64,000 nucleotides of DNA, taken from contig DCHR01000036.1 of the NCBI GenBank assembly GCA_002315375.1, forward strand, positions 68,965 through 132,964. The letters are read 5' to 3'. Shown here one piece after another: positions 51,951-60,873 of this stretch; positions within the stretch are counted from its first letter, which is position 1, and the number at the start of each line of letters is the position of its first letter. This DNA is from Treponema sp. UBA1747. GTDB lineage: Bacteria > Spirochaetota > Spirochaetia > Treponematales > Treponemataceae. Below the pieces are notes generated by a model. The model did not search any database. It saw only the letters and a program-made list of their open reading frames with translations, and was not told where the DNA came from. A program made the translations under genes and the position numbers.

Positions 51951-52172
51951 CTATTTGTTTTCCTGTGTTTTTCCGAAGTTTGCGTAACGTTTGTTGAAGC
52001 GGTCGATACGTCCGGCTGTGTCAACGAGTTTCTGCTTACCAGTATAGAATGGGTGGCAAGCTGAACAAATTTCAACGTGAATATCTTTTACAGTTGAACG
52101 TGTTTCGATTACATTACCGCATACGCAAGTAATTGTTGTGAGTGTGTACTCTGGATGAATATCCTTTTTCAT
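51951..52172 (-). CDS. rpmE: 50S ribosomal protein L31 (zinc-binding type)
   Basis: A 73-residue protein with MKKDIHPEY, ITCVCGN, ICSACHPFYTGKQK and DTAGRIDRFNKRY, the full L31 pattern. C-V-C plus C-S-A-C are the zinc ligands of the C+ form. Length is usual. It is transcribed alone and stops at a strong terminator. Confidence 0.97.
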   Translation of the reverse strand: MKKDIHPEYTLTTITCVCGNVIETRSTVKDIHVEICSACHPFYTGKQKLVDTAGRIDRFNKRYANFGKTQENK

Positions 52173-52342
52173 TTGGATCCCCTATCGGTCTTGCCCGGTT
52201 GTGTAGAAAATTATCAAGCCGCAACCACAAAACCTAAAATTTGTTATAACAGAGTTACTATATTACAAAGCGTAAATAATATCAATACCTTTCCTTTTTT
52301 CCTGAATATAGCCTATAAAATAGTAAAAACTATATATAAAAG

Positions 52343-52371
52343 TTGCGGATTGGAGACTTTGGATTTATAAT
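52343..52371 (+). promoter_or_regulatory. glgC promoter
   Basis: TTGCGG (52343-52348) and TATAAT (52366-52371) are 17 nt apart, 48 bp before the glgC start. AAAGGAGC is the ribosome site. The rest of the 246-bp divergent spacer shows no ORF. Confidence 0.6.
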
Positions 52372-52418
52372 ATTTTCTATAATTATGAGCTTTACAAGCT
52401 AAAAAGGAGCAAATATAA

Positions 52419-53678
52419 ATGGAAGAACCACGCGTAGTATCGATTATTCTTGGCGGCGGAAAAGGAACCCGTCTTTACCCTCTTACAAAGGAAAGATCAA
52501 AACCAGCAGTTTCATTCGGGGGAAAATACAGAATCGTTGATATTCCAATTTCAAACTGTATCAACTCAGGTTACAAGAAGATTTACCTTCTGACACAGTT
52601 TAATTCTGTTTCACTTCATATGCACATTACAAACAGCTATAACTTTGACCGTTTCTCAAACGGATTCGTAGAAATCATGGCTGCAGAACAGACTCTGGAG
52701 CATTCAGGATGGTACGAAGGAACTGCTGATGCAGTTCGCAAACACCTGAACCATTTCAAAGCACAGAATCCAACTCATTACATTATCCTTTCAGGTGACC
52801 AGCTTTACAAAATGGATCTGAAAGAGTTCCTGAACGAACATATTAAATCTGGTGCTGACGTTACAATCGCTACTACCGCTGTAAACCGCCATGATGCTTC
52901 TGGTTTCGGAATCATGAAGATTGACGAAAACAACCGCATCAAGGAATTCATGGAAAAACCAAAGAAGGACCTGAATATTGACACATGGAAAATTCCTGAA
53001 GCTGCACGCGGTGACCTTCCAAAAGAAAAAGAATACCTTGCTTCAATGGGTATCTACATCTTCAATGCAGACACAATGGAAGAAGTTCTGAACAACGAAT
53101 ACACAGACTTCGGAAAAGAAATCATTCCACAGGCAATCGACAAGAAAAAGATCAATTCTTACATCTTCGATGATTACTGGGAAGACATCGGAACAATCAA
53201 GAGTTTCTACGACGCAAACATCGAACTTACAGATCCAAAACCACGTTTCAACCTGTACGATATGGAATCTCCAATCTACACACACATGAGAAACCTGCCT
53301 GCTTCAAAAATCAACAAAGCAGATATGGATTCATGTCTTGCATCTGAAGGTTGTATCATTACAAACTCAAAACTCCACAAATCTGTAATCGGTGTACGCT
53401 CAGTTATCAATGACGGCTGTGATTTTGAAGGCGTTATCATGATGGGTGCTGACTACTACGACATGGAATCTAAGAAAGGTGTTCCTGCTATCGGTATCGG
53501 TAAAAACTGTAAGATTGCAAAAACAATCATCGACAAGAATGCACGTATAGGTGACAACTGTAAAATCAACGTTTCTGGAAAAGTTTACGAAGACGGTGAC
53601 TACGGAACATTCTATGTTTCAGATGGTATTATCGTTATCCGTAAGGGTGCAATCATCCAGGATGGCACAGTAATTTAA
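52419..53678 (+). CDS. glgC: Glucose-1-phosphate adenylyltransferase
   Basis: The 419-residue protein opens IILGGGKGTRLYPLTKERSKPAVSFGGKYRIVDIPISNCINSG, the ATP and effector site of ADP-glucose pyrophosphorylase. It continues with HYIILSGDQLYKMD, FGIMKIDENNRIKEFMEKP and YWEDIGTIKSFYDANIEL, and ends in a left-handed beta helix (CKIAKTIIDKNARIGDNCKI). It makes ADP-glucose, committing carbon to glycogen. Codon use suggests strong expression. The other glycogen genes are outside the window. Confidence 0.95.
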   Translation: MEEPRVVSIILGGGKGTRLYPLTKERSKPAVSFGGKYRIVDIPISNCINSGYKKIYLLTQFNSVSLHMHITNSYNFDRFSNGFVEIMAAEQTLEHSGWYEGTADAVRKHLNHFKAQNPTHYIILSGDQLYKMDLKEFLNEHIKSGADVTIATTAVNRHDASGFGIMKIDENNRIKEFMEKPKKDLNIDTWKIPEAARGDLPKEKEYLASMGIYIFNADTMEEVLNNEYTDFGKEIIPQAIDKKKINSYIFDDYWEDIGTIKSFYDANIELTDPKPRFNLYDMESPIYTHMRNLPASKINKADMDSCLASEGCIITNSKLHKSVIGVRSVINDGCDFEGVIMMGADYYDMESKKGVPAIGIGKNCKIAKTIIDKNARIGDNCKINVSGKVYEDGDYGTFYVSDGIIVIRKGAIIQDGTVI

Positions 53679-53707
53679 TTTAATCTGCAAAAGATTAATT
53701 GTTTATG

Positions 53708-53745
53708 AAACTTCCAGTACAATTTCTTTGTGCTGGAAGTTTTTT
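53708..53745 (+). terminator. glgC terminator
   Basis: AAACTTCCAG (53708-53717) and CTGGAAGTTT (53733-53742) form a 10-bp stem followed by a T-run. The right arm also carries GGAAG, placed like a ribosome site for the tiny frame that follows. Confidence 0.8.
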
Positions 53746-53769
53746 ATGGAAAAAAGTACAAAACTATGA
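53746..53769 (+). CDS. Seven-codon leader frame overlapping the next gene
   Basis: ATG 53746 opens MEKSTKL and stops at TGA 53767-53769, sharing ATGA with the next start at 53766. GGAAG is 6 nt upstream. It may couple translation, because the downstream start has no ribosome site of its own. A chance occurrence cannot be excluded. Confidence 0.35.
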   Translation: MEKSTKL

Positions 53770-54095
53770 GTGACAGGTACAAAAATCTCGGCAATTTATT
53801 GAGCAGAAAAATCGAAGATGAATTAGTCTCGGAAAGCAAAAGCACGGAAAATGAGGCAATTTCTGTTCATAAGGATAACCTGCCGGAAGAAAACTCAGAA
53901 AATGAGATTTCAATTCAAAATAATCATCTGCCGGAGGAGCAATCGTCAGAGAAACAGAGAGTATCTCTTAAGGATCTGCTTCCACAAAATGAAATTCCTG
54001 TAGGAGAAATACTCCAGCCTGACCAGTTTACAGAAGATGTTCCCGTAAAACTAATCAGGGCGGAGGTTTCTTTTCCTGAAAAACAGGATGATTAA
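53766..54095 (+). CDS. Small acidic protein of unknown function
   Basis: Start ATG 53766 gives 109 residues (MSDRYKNLGNLLSRKIEDEL…). An earlier in-frame start would lie in the glgC terminator and is rejected. The protein is acidic, rich in E, S and N and probably disordered. It contains an imperfect internal repeat of about 18 residues (ENEAISVHKDNLPEENS / ENEISIQNNHLPEEQS). There is no signal peptide or membrane helix. It ends 13 bp from the convergent repeat lipoprotein. I do not recognise it. Confidence 0.5.
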   Translation: MSDRYKNLGNLLSRKIEDELVSESKSTENEAISVHKDNLPEENSENEISIQNNHLPEEQSSEKQRVSLKDLLPQNEIPVGEILQPDQFTEDVPVKLIRAEVSFPEKQDD

Positions 54096-54108
54096 TTAAA
54101 AGTTTTTA

Positions 54109-57100
54109 TTAGTATGCGTCAGCCGGAACACAGAGAGCCGGTACAACACCGCCACCACTGCGGATTCGCCAGGCATTCTCGGTATTTACCCAACCAGAAC
54201 ATGATGGTCTGTAAACCATGTCCGAATTATTGGAATAAGAACGGGTCCACCACCAGCCGCTTTCATAAGTAACCTTGGCAGTATTCATAGCCCCGGTAGA
54301 CAAAGCATAATCTGTATAACAAATTCTTCTTGAACCATTTACACCGGAATCACTATTCGGATGGTCACAAAAGCCGTATTCCATAGTAGTAACTTCTTTA
54401 AGGCTGAGAAGGAAGATTTTATCGTTGGTATTTATTTCATTGACACTGTTAAGATTTGGGTTAAGAGTTCCACAGGTATCCTTACACTGGCTGATTGAGT
54501 TATCTACAACTGCTGTTACAATGAGATTCTGTGCTTCAGAAGTAAAGGCTGACTGAAGGAAGCCAACGTCTTCATAAGTGCGAATCTGGTCATCTTCCAG
54601 TTCATAAGAACCATTCAGGTAAGCACGAATATTACTGTATTTATAGTTATTGCAATAATACTGTGTTCCGTTTATTACTCTGTTTCCGCTTGAAGCAGTG
54701 AATGCAATTCCGGATATAAGCTGATTTTCTGCAAAGAGAAGCTTGTTGCCGTTATAATTATCAGTCAGAACGCGCCAAACAATAGGTTCAACCTTAAAGT
54801 ATCTGTACGAGTTATTTTTTGCAGTCTTTGCAACAGTTCCATCAGAATACTTATTATCTTCTTCTGCTTTTGGATATAAAGCTCCTTTCTCCAGATCACT
54901 GGCAACCAAATCTCCTTTACTCAACAATGCCTCTGAATCATAGGCTTTTTCGAGATGTCTGATATACCAGTATCCGTCGTTTCCAAGGTAATAGGTATTA
55001 CCGCCTAGAGTTTTTGTTTTTTCTGTAACCGTAAAATCTTCCGGCATTACTGTCTGAGGCCAGTCACCGAAAGTAACCCTGTCATAGGCAGCAGTATATC
55101 CCTCTTCGTTTTTCTTAGTTTCGGTATTATAGTGGTAAACAGATCTTGTAACGCTGTTGATTTTCTTTACAGTATCATGGAACTTGTAAACAACATCGAT
55201 TAAATATTCAGTGGTAAAGCTTTCATAAGTTACAGTTACCTTTTTATCAGTTCCAAGAGACTTCAGAGCATTTCCAGGGGCAACTGCAAAACCGGTTACT
55301 TCTTCATAAGAACCGTCTGAATACTCAGTCTTCACAACTAAACCTGTTGAATCAAAAGAATCGCCTAAATCGAACATTGTCTTTGCATTTTTTACATCAA
55401 CTACAATACCAATTACATAAGCCTCAGGAGGAAGAAGAGTACATTCTTTTGCTTCCGCACGGGTGTCATATTCGGCACCACAGTGTGCACAGACGTATTT
55501 CTTTACAATCTTTTCAACTTCTTTATCAACATATTCAATCTGAACACCACAGCAGGCTGCAGCAGCTTCAGCAGTATCAAATTCTTTCTGGTCTTTAGGA
55601 CAGATGTATTTGTAAACAGGCTTTTCAACTTCTTTGATTACTTCCTGGACTCCGCAGCAGTTTGCGGCCTCTTCAGCTGTATCAAATTCCTTCTGGTCTT
55701 TAGGACATACGTATTTTTTTACAGTCTGAACACCACAGCATTCTGCAGCTTCTTCAGCTGAAGCATATTCCATTTTATCTTTTGGACATACGTATTTTGT
55801 AACAATCTTTTCGACTTCTTTATCTACGTATTCAATCTGGACACCACAGCAGGCGGCAGCAGCTGCAGCGGTATCAAATTCTTTCTGGTCTTTAGGACAA
55901 ATATAGATGTAAACAGGCTTTTCGACTTCTTTGATTACTTCCTGGACTCCGCAGCAGGCAGCGGCTTCTTCTGCTGTATCAAATTCCTTCTGATCTTTAG
56001 GACAAACGTATTTTTTTACAGTATGAACACCACAGCATTCTGCAGCTTCTTCAGCTGAAGCATATTCCATCTTGTCTTTTGGACATACGTATTTTGTAAC
56101 AATCTTTTCGACTTCTTTATCTACGTATTCAATCTGAACACCACAGCAGGCAGCAGCTGCTGCAGCAGTATCAAATTCCTTTTTATCTTTAGGACAAATG
56201 TAGATGTAAACAGGCTTTTCAACTTCTTTGATTACTTCCTGGACACCGCAGCAGTTTGCGGCTTCTTCAACTGTATCAAATTCCTTCTGGTCTTTAGGAC
56301 ATACATATTTTTTTACAGTTTGTACACCACAGCATTCAGCTGCTTCTTCAGCTGAAGCATATTCCATTTTATCTTTTGGACATACGTATTTTGTAACAAT
56401 CTTTTCGACTTCTTTCTCTACGTATTCAATCTGGACACCACAGCAGGCGGCAGCAGCCTCAGCTGTATCAAATTCTTTCTGGTCTTTAGGACAGATGTAT
56501 TTGTAAACAGTTTTTTCAACTTCTTTAATTACTTCCTGGACTCCGCAGCAGGCAGCGGCTTCTTCTGCTGTATCAAATTCCTTCTGATCTTTAGGGCATA
56601 CATATTTTTTTACAGTCTGTACGCCACAACATTCGGCTGCTTCTTCAGCTGATTCGAATTCCTTCTTGTCTTTAGGACATACGTATTTTGTAACGATCTT
56701 TTCTACTTCTTTATCTACGTATTCAATCTGAACGCCACAGCAGGCTGCGGCTTCTTCAGCTGTATCAAATTCCTTTTTATCTTTAGGACAGATGTAGTAA
56801 TAAACAGGCTTTTCAACTTCTTTAATTACTTCCTGAACTCCGCAGCAGTTTGCGGCTTCTTCTGCTGTGCCAAATTCCTTTTGATCTTTAGGACATACGT
56901 ATTTATTTACAATCTGTACACCACAGCATTCAGCAGCAGCCTCCGGTGTATTGAATTCCATTTTATCCTTAGGACATACGTATTTTGTAACGATCTTTTC
57001 GACTTCTTTCTCTACATATTCAATTTGGACACCACAGCAGGCTGCAGCAGCCTCTGATGTATTAAATTCCTTTTTATCTTTCGGACAAACATAGACATAA

Positions 57101-57990
57101 ACAGGTTTTTCGACTTCTGTTATGACTTCCTGGACTCCGCAGCATTCTGCAGCTTCTTCTGCTGTATCGAATTCCTGCTGGTCTTTAGGACATACGTATT
57201 TTTTTACAACCTGAACACCACAGCATTCGGCTGCAGCCTCTGCTGAATCGTATTCCATTTTATCCTTAGGACATACGTATTTTGTAACGATCTTTTCAAC
57301 TTCTTTCTCTACGTATTCAATCTGGACGCCACAGCAGGCTGCAGCTTCTTCGGCTGTATCAAATACCTCTTTGTCATTCGGACAGGTGTAAACAAAAACC
57401 GTTTTCTCGACTTCTTTGATAACTTCCTGAACTCCGCAGCATTCTGCAGCTTCTTCAGATGTGTCAAATTCCTGATGATCCTTAGGACAAACATATTTTT
57501 TTACAACCTGTACACCACAGCATTCGGCAGCGGCTTCGACTGTATCATATTCTTTAACACAGGTTGAACAAACGTATTTTTTTACGACTTTTTCGATTTC
57601 CTGAGTAATATACTGAACAGGAACATCACAACAGCCGGAAGCTTCCTCTACAGTCGTATATTCCTTATCGCACTGCGGACAAACATAGCTTTTTACAGGA
57701 ACCTCAACTTCGCTTACTACAGTCTGAACTCCACAGCATTCTGCTGCTGCTTCAGCCGTATCAAATTCCTTCTGATCTTTCGGACATATATATTTTTTCA
57801 ATGCACCGCAACATTTGAAAGCTTCTTCTACTGTCTTATAGGAATTCATACATGTCGGACAAATATAAACAGTTTTCTCCACTTCTTTAGTCACATAAAT
57901 ATATTCCGGTTCCATTTTGCATGAAAACAAATTAACCAGTAAAAGGAGACCTAAAGAAAGCCCGGATAAAATTTTATGTATCTTTTTCAT
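54109..57990 (-). CDS. Giant Cys-rich repeat lipoprotein
   Basis: A 1293-residue protein. The signal peptide ends in a lipobox (LLLLVNLFSC, Cys24). Residues about 40-855 are 25 tandem units of 25-37 residues of the type YVCPKD-x-EFDTAEEAA-x-CCGVQ; 24 have a CC pair, four (units 1, 3, 4 and 25) have C-x2-C first and 21 have C-x2-D. This gives about 78 cysteines. Units 4-24 repeat in threes (27+35+37 = 99 residues). Then come a bacterial Ig-like (Big_3-type) domain (about 858-935) and a DUF6273-like domain to the end. AAGGAGA precedes the ATG. It is probably a surface metal-binding or disulfide-linked stalk; the function is unknown. Confidence 0.85.
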   Translation of the reverse strand: MKKIHKILSGLSLGLLLLVNLFSCKMEPEYIYVTKEVEKTVYICPTCMNSYKTVEEAFKCCGALKKYICPKDQKEFDTAEAAAECCGVQTVVSEVEVPVKSYVCPQCDKEYTTVEEASGCCDVPVQYITQEIEKVVKKYVCSTCVKEYDTVEAAAECCGVQVVKKYVCPKDHQEFDTSEEAAECCGVQEVIKEVEKTVFVYTCPNDKEVFDTAEEAAACCGVQIEYVEKEVEKIVTKYVCPKDKMEYDSAEAAAECCGVQVVKKYVCPKDQQEFDTAEEAAECCGVQEVITEVEKPVYVYVCPKDKKEFNTSEAAAACCGVQIEYVEKEVEKIVTKYVCPKDKMEFNTPEAAAECCGVQIVNKYVCPKDQKEFGTAEEAANCCGVQEVIKEVEKPVYYYICPKDKKEFDTAEEAAACCGVQIEYVDKEVEKIVTKYVCPKDKKEFESAEEAAECCGVQTVKKYVCPKDQKEFDTAEEAAACCGVQEVIKEVEKTVYKYICPKDQKEFDTAEAAAACCGVQIEYVEKEVEKIVTKYVCPKDKMEYASAEEAAECCGVQTVKKYVCPKDQKEFDTVEEAANCCGVQEVIKEVEKPVYIYICPKDKKEFDTAAAAAACCGVQIEYVDKEVEKIVTKYVCPKDKMEYASAEEAAECCGVHTVKKYVCPKDQKEFDTAEEAAACCGVQEVIKEVEKPVYIYICPKDQKEFDTAAAAAACCGVQIEYVDKEVEKIVTKYVCPKDKMEYASAEEAAECCGVQTVKKYVCPKDQKEFDTAEEAANCCGVQEVIKEVEKPVYKYICPKDQKEFDTAEAAAACCGVQIEYVDKEVEKIVKKYVCAHCGAEYDTRAEAKECTLLPPEAYVIGIVVDVKNAKTMFDLGDSFDSTGLVVKTEYSDGSYEEVTGFAVAPGNALKSLGTDKKVTVTYESFTTEYLIDVVYKFHDTVKKINSVTRSVYHYNTETKKNEEGYTAAYDRVTFGDWPQTVMPEDFTVTEKTKTLGGNTYYLGNDGYWYIRHLEKAYDSEALLSKGDLVASDLEKGALYPKAEEDNKYSDGTVAKTAKNNSYRYFKVEPIVWRVLTDNYNGNKLLFAENQLISGIAFTASSGNRVINGTQYYCNNYKYSNIRAYLNGSYELEDDQIRTYEDVGFLQSAFTSEAQNLIVTAVVDNSISQCKDTCGTLNPNLNSVNEINTNDKIFLLSLKEVTTMEYGFCDHPNSDSGVNGSRRICYTDYALSTGAMNTAKVTYESGWWWTRSYSNNSDMVYRPSCSGWVNTENAWRIRSGGGVVPALCVPADAY
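55426..57873 (-). repeat. Tandem repeat array (297-bp higher-order unit) inside the lipoprotein gene
   Basis: The DNA encoding residues about 40-855 is a coding tandem array. Identical stretches such as TATCTACGTA recur 297 bp apart (for example 55821 and 56118). Seven full copies of the 99-residue triplet follow a diverged first triplet near the N-terminus. Central copies are nearly identical, which points to recent unequal crossing-over or slippage and likely copy-number variation between strains. Confidence 0.9.
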
Positions 57991-58169
57991 AATCTTCTCC
58001 TTAAAAAAAATTACACCGAATCAAGGCGCGTTAACAACAAAAGCCCTGATTTCATTGTTTCAGGAGTTTCAAACAACCCCATAAACAAAAAAACCAACCG
58101 ATTTTTTTGAGACTAATAAAACTTTAATTTGAAAAAAACTTTTGAAAAGAAATATTTTTAACTATATAT

Positions 58170-58198
58170 ATTTTACACTTTTATGGACCAATTATCAA
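58170..58198 (-). promoter_or_regulatory. Candidate promoter of the repeat lipoprotein
   Basis: On the minus strand TTGATA (58198-58193) and TAAAAT (58175-58170) are 17 nt apart. The resulting leader would be about 170 nt. No sigma-54 type GG-N10-GC element was found in the 282-bp gap. Confidence 0.45.
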
Positions 58199-58272
58199 GA
58201 AAAATCTGTTTTTACAACATTTCAACAATTTCTGGCAAAAATCCTTATTAAAAAAACAGAACTTTCCCATTT

Positions 58273-59619
58273 CTACTCTTCTTCACCTAATTTCCGGTAA
58301 AGAGTTTTTCTGCCGATTTTAAGCACTTCGGCACATTTTGTCCGGTTACCACCGCAGGCAGCGAGAGTTTCATTGATAATAATCATTTCTGCCTCATCCA
58401 TGGAAGTTCCAACCGGAATACAGATATTCTGACCGCCGGAACTTTTCTGAAGGTAATCAGGTAAATCTGCAAGCTTGATGGTATCTGAAAGACTCATTGC
58501 AACACAACCTTCAACAACATTCTGGAGCTGGCGGATGTTTCCAGGCCACGAATATCCGGTAAGTGCACTTTTAGCTTTAGCATCGAAACCTTTGACAGTT
58601 TTTCCGTTTTCTTCATTAAATCTGCCGAGGAAAGCAGATATAAGGAGAGGAATATCTTCCTTACGTTCTCTGAGAGGCGGAACTTCTACCGAAACAACAT
58701 TAAGACGGTAATAAAGATCTTCCCTGAAACGTCCTTCCTTTACTTCTTCTTCAAGGTTCTTGTTTGTGGCGGCAATGATTCTAACATCAACGTCGATTGT
58801 TTTTTCTCCACCTACTCTTTCAAACTGACGGTTCTGAATTACACGCAGAAGTTTAACCTGAACTGACTGGCTTATTTCGCCTATTTCATCCAGGAAAATT
58901 GTTCCGCCGTGAGCCAGTTCAAAACGACCTTTCTGAAGCCTGTCGGCTCCGGTAAAAGCACCCTCTTCATGACCAAACAGTTCACTTTCAAGAAGACTTT
59001 CAGAAAGAGCTGCGCAGTGTACTTTAACAAGCGGTTTATCTTTTCTTGGGGAAAGTCTGTGAATAGCTTCGGCAACGCCTTCTTTACCGACACCACTTTC
59101 TCCTGTAATAAGGACAGTTGCTTTACTTCCCGCAACCCGGTTTATTTTCTCAAGGACATTTTTTAACGCCGGGCTTTTTCCGATTATTTCCGAAGTTCCA
59201 CGGACTCTTTCCAGAGTATTCTGAAGTTCGGTTTTCTGAAGCTTAAGTTCCCGGCCTTCCAGAGCATTTTTTACGATTTTATTCAGGTGATCCAGATCCA
59301 GAGGTTTTGTAAGGAAGTCATAGGCCCCCATTTTAATGGCTTTGGTAGCATCATCAATACTGCCGTGCCCGGTCAGAACAATAACAGGGATTCCGGGGTT
59401 TTCTGTTGTAATATAGCGGACAACTTCTTCACCGGACATTCCGTCCATTCTGAGGTCTGTAATAACAAGATCAATCCCACCTTTTTTTACAAGAGAAATT
59501 CCCTCTTTTCCGTTAGCTGCCTGTTTTACTTCATAACCTTCCAGTTCAAAGTTATCACAGAGACCTGAACGAATATTTTCTTCATCATCAATCGTAAGAA
59601 TTGTATGTTTCATTGACAT
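58273..59619 (-). CDS. NtrC-family sigma-54-dependent response regulator
   Basis: The 448-residue protein has a receiver domain (ILTIDDEENIRSGL, phospho-acceptor Asp in LVITDLRMDG near residue 56, LTGHGSIDDATKAIKMGAYDFLTKPLDLD), an AAA+ domain with Walker A ITGESGVGKEG, the sigma-54 contact loop EEGAFTGADR and GGTIFLDEIGE, and a C-terminal Fis-type helix-turn-helix (CGGNRTKCAEVLKIGRKTLYRKL). It activates sigma-54 promoters when phosphorylated by the kinase encoded 15 bp upstream. Its targets are not visible here. Confidence 0.94.
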   Translation of the reverse strand: MSMKHTILTIDDEENIRSGLCDNFELEGYEVKQAANGKEGISLVKKGGIDLVITDLRMDGMSGEEVVRYITTENPGIPVIVLTGHGSIDDATKAIKMGAYDFLTKPLDLDHLNKIVKNALEGRELKLQKTELQNTLERVRGTSEIIGKSPALKNVLEKINRVAGSKATVLITGESGVGKEGVAEAIHRLSPRKDKPLVKVHCAALSESLLESELFGHEEGAFTGADRLQKGRFELAHGGTIFLDEIGEISQSVQVKLLRVIQNRQFERVGGEKTIDVDVRIIAATNKNLEEEVKEGRFREDLYYRLNVVSVEVPPLRERKEDIPLLISAFLGRFNEENGKTVKGFDAKAKSALTGYSWPGNIRQLQNVVEGCVAMSLSDTIKLADLPDYLQKSSGGQNICIPVGTSMDEAEMIIINETLAACGGNRTKCAEVLKIGRKTLYRKLGEEE

Positions 59620-59634
59620 CCTCCGGAACAGGAC

Positions 59635-60873
59635 TTAGCCCAGTAATTTTGTTTCCACCTGAGGTAAAGGAAGAGAAATAACGAAGTTGGATCCCTCGCC
59701 TTCAACAGACTCAACGTGAATTTCACCTGAAAACTCTTTGATTATTTTATAGCAGGTAGTCATTCCAAGACCTGTGCCATTTGCTTTTGTTGTGTAATAA
59801 GGCTCGAATATCTTTGAAAGGGTTTCAGGACTCATACCGCACCCGTTATCAGTAACAATAAGAAGATATTTTCCGTCCTTAATTCCATTGGCGATTCTGA
59901 ATCTTCCACCCGAAGGAATATCCCCGTTTTTTTCACCATCAGGAAACCGGGATTTTATGGCAGAAAGTGCATTATGAGCCAGATTAATCAAAACTTCGCG
60001 GAAAAGTTTTTCATCAATAAGAATACGAGCATCCTTTTCAAAAATTTCAACCTCAAAAGAGATTCCGTTTTTGGTGAATTCAGGCTTAAAGAAATCCGCC
60101 ACGTTATTGATTATGCTTACAGGATTTTTCAATTCAAGCTTTGCATTAACAGGTCTTACTGCAAAAAGGAAATCCATTACAAGATAATTAAGATGTTCAA
60201 TTTCTTCGTTAACAACATCGATATGATCTTCAACAAATTTTCTTGGAGGAAGTGTATTTTCATTTTCCCGGGCTTTTTCCAGGGCTCTCTGCACCAGCTG
60301 AATATGAATTGAAATTGCACCAAGGGGATTTTTAATTTCATGGGCCATACCTGCGGCCAGATTTGTAAGGCTTGCCAGGTTTTCCATCCGGTGAAGCAGA
60401 ACATCCTGATTTCTTCGTTCAGTTATATCCTTCACCGAAATGATAGTCCCGCACAATTCATTTTCCTGAACCAGAGGACTCACATTAAGGCTCAAAAAAC
60501 GAATACTACCGCCTTCTGTTGTAACTGTAAATTCTTCAGAAGCATTTGTCGTTTTTTTCTGCGAACAGTTCTCAAGGAATGCAGCAATTTCACTTTCACC
60601 GATTATTTTCCAGACCGGCGTTTGGTCAGATATTTCTTCATCTGTAAGCGACAAACGGAGAAGCCTTTCAGCGGCACTGTTTGAATGAAGTAAATTCCAG
60701 TCTTCATTTACGATAATCAGACCGGTGGAAAGACTTTCAAAAATAGAACAGAACTCTTCATTTTCAGAAATTAATTCTTCATTTTCCAGGGAAAGATTTT
60801 TAATCAGTCTGAGAAGCTGTTCCTTTGAAAGTTTGTCTGTTTTTTCAGAAACCTTGTTTACAAATCTGCGCAT
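59635..60873 (-). CDS. NtrB-type PAS sensor histidine kinase
   Basis: A 412-residue soluble kinase without membrane helices: N-terminal coiled coil, a PAS domain (about 40-150, GLIIVNEDWNLLHSNSAAERLL), HisKA box MAHEIKNPLGAISIHIQLV with the phospho-acceptor His, then ATPase motifs NLAHNALSAI, VTDNGCGM and GTGLGMTTCYKIIKEFSGEI. It probably phosphorylates the NtrC-type regulator next to it. It overlaps holB by 16 bp, an odd placement that ties it to a replication/envelope gene string. Confidence 0.92.
   Translation of the reverse strand: MRRFVNKVSEKTDKLSKEQLLRLIKNLSLENEELISENEEFCSIFESLSTGLIIVNEDWNLLHSNSAAERLLRLSLTDEEISDQTPVWKIIGESEIAAFLENCSQKKTTNASEEFTVTTEGGSIRFLSLNVSPLVQENELCGTIISVKDITERRNQDVLLHRMENLASLTNLAAGMAHEIKNPLGAISIHIQLVQRALEKARENENTLPPRKFVEDHIDVVNEEIEHLNYLVMDFLFAVRPVNAKLELKNPVSIINNVADFFKPEFTKNGISFEVEIFEKDARILIDEKLFREVLINLAHNALSAIKSRFPDGEKNGDIPSGGRFRIANGIKDGKYLLIVTDNGCGMSPETLSKIFEPYYTTKANGTGLGMTTCYKIIKEFSGEIHVESVEGEGSNFVISLPLPQVETKLLG

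Noticed and set aside
55426..57873. Regular repeats resembling a CRISPR array
   Set aside because: The repeat stays in one open reading frame, the 297-bp period is far too long and there are no unique spacers.
57991..58272. Sigma-54 promoter for the repeat lipoprotein
   Set aside because: No GG-N10-GC element in the right strand and position; only a sigma-70-like pair was found.
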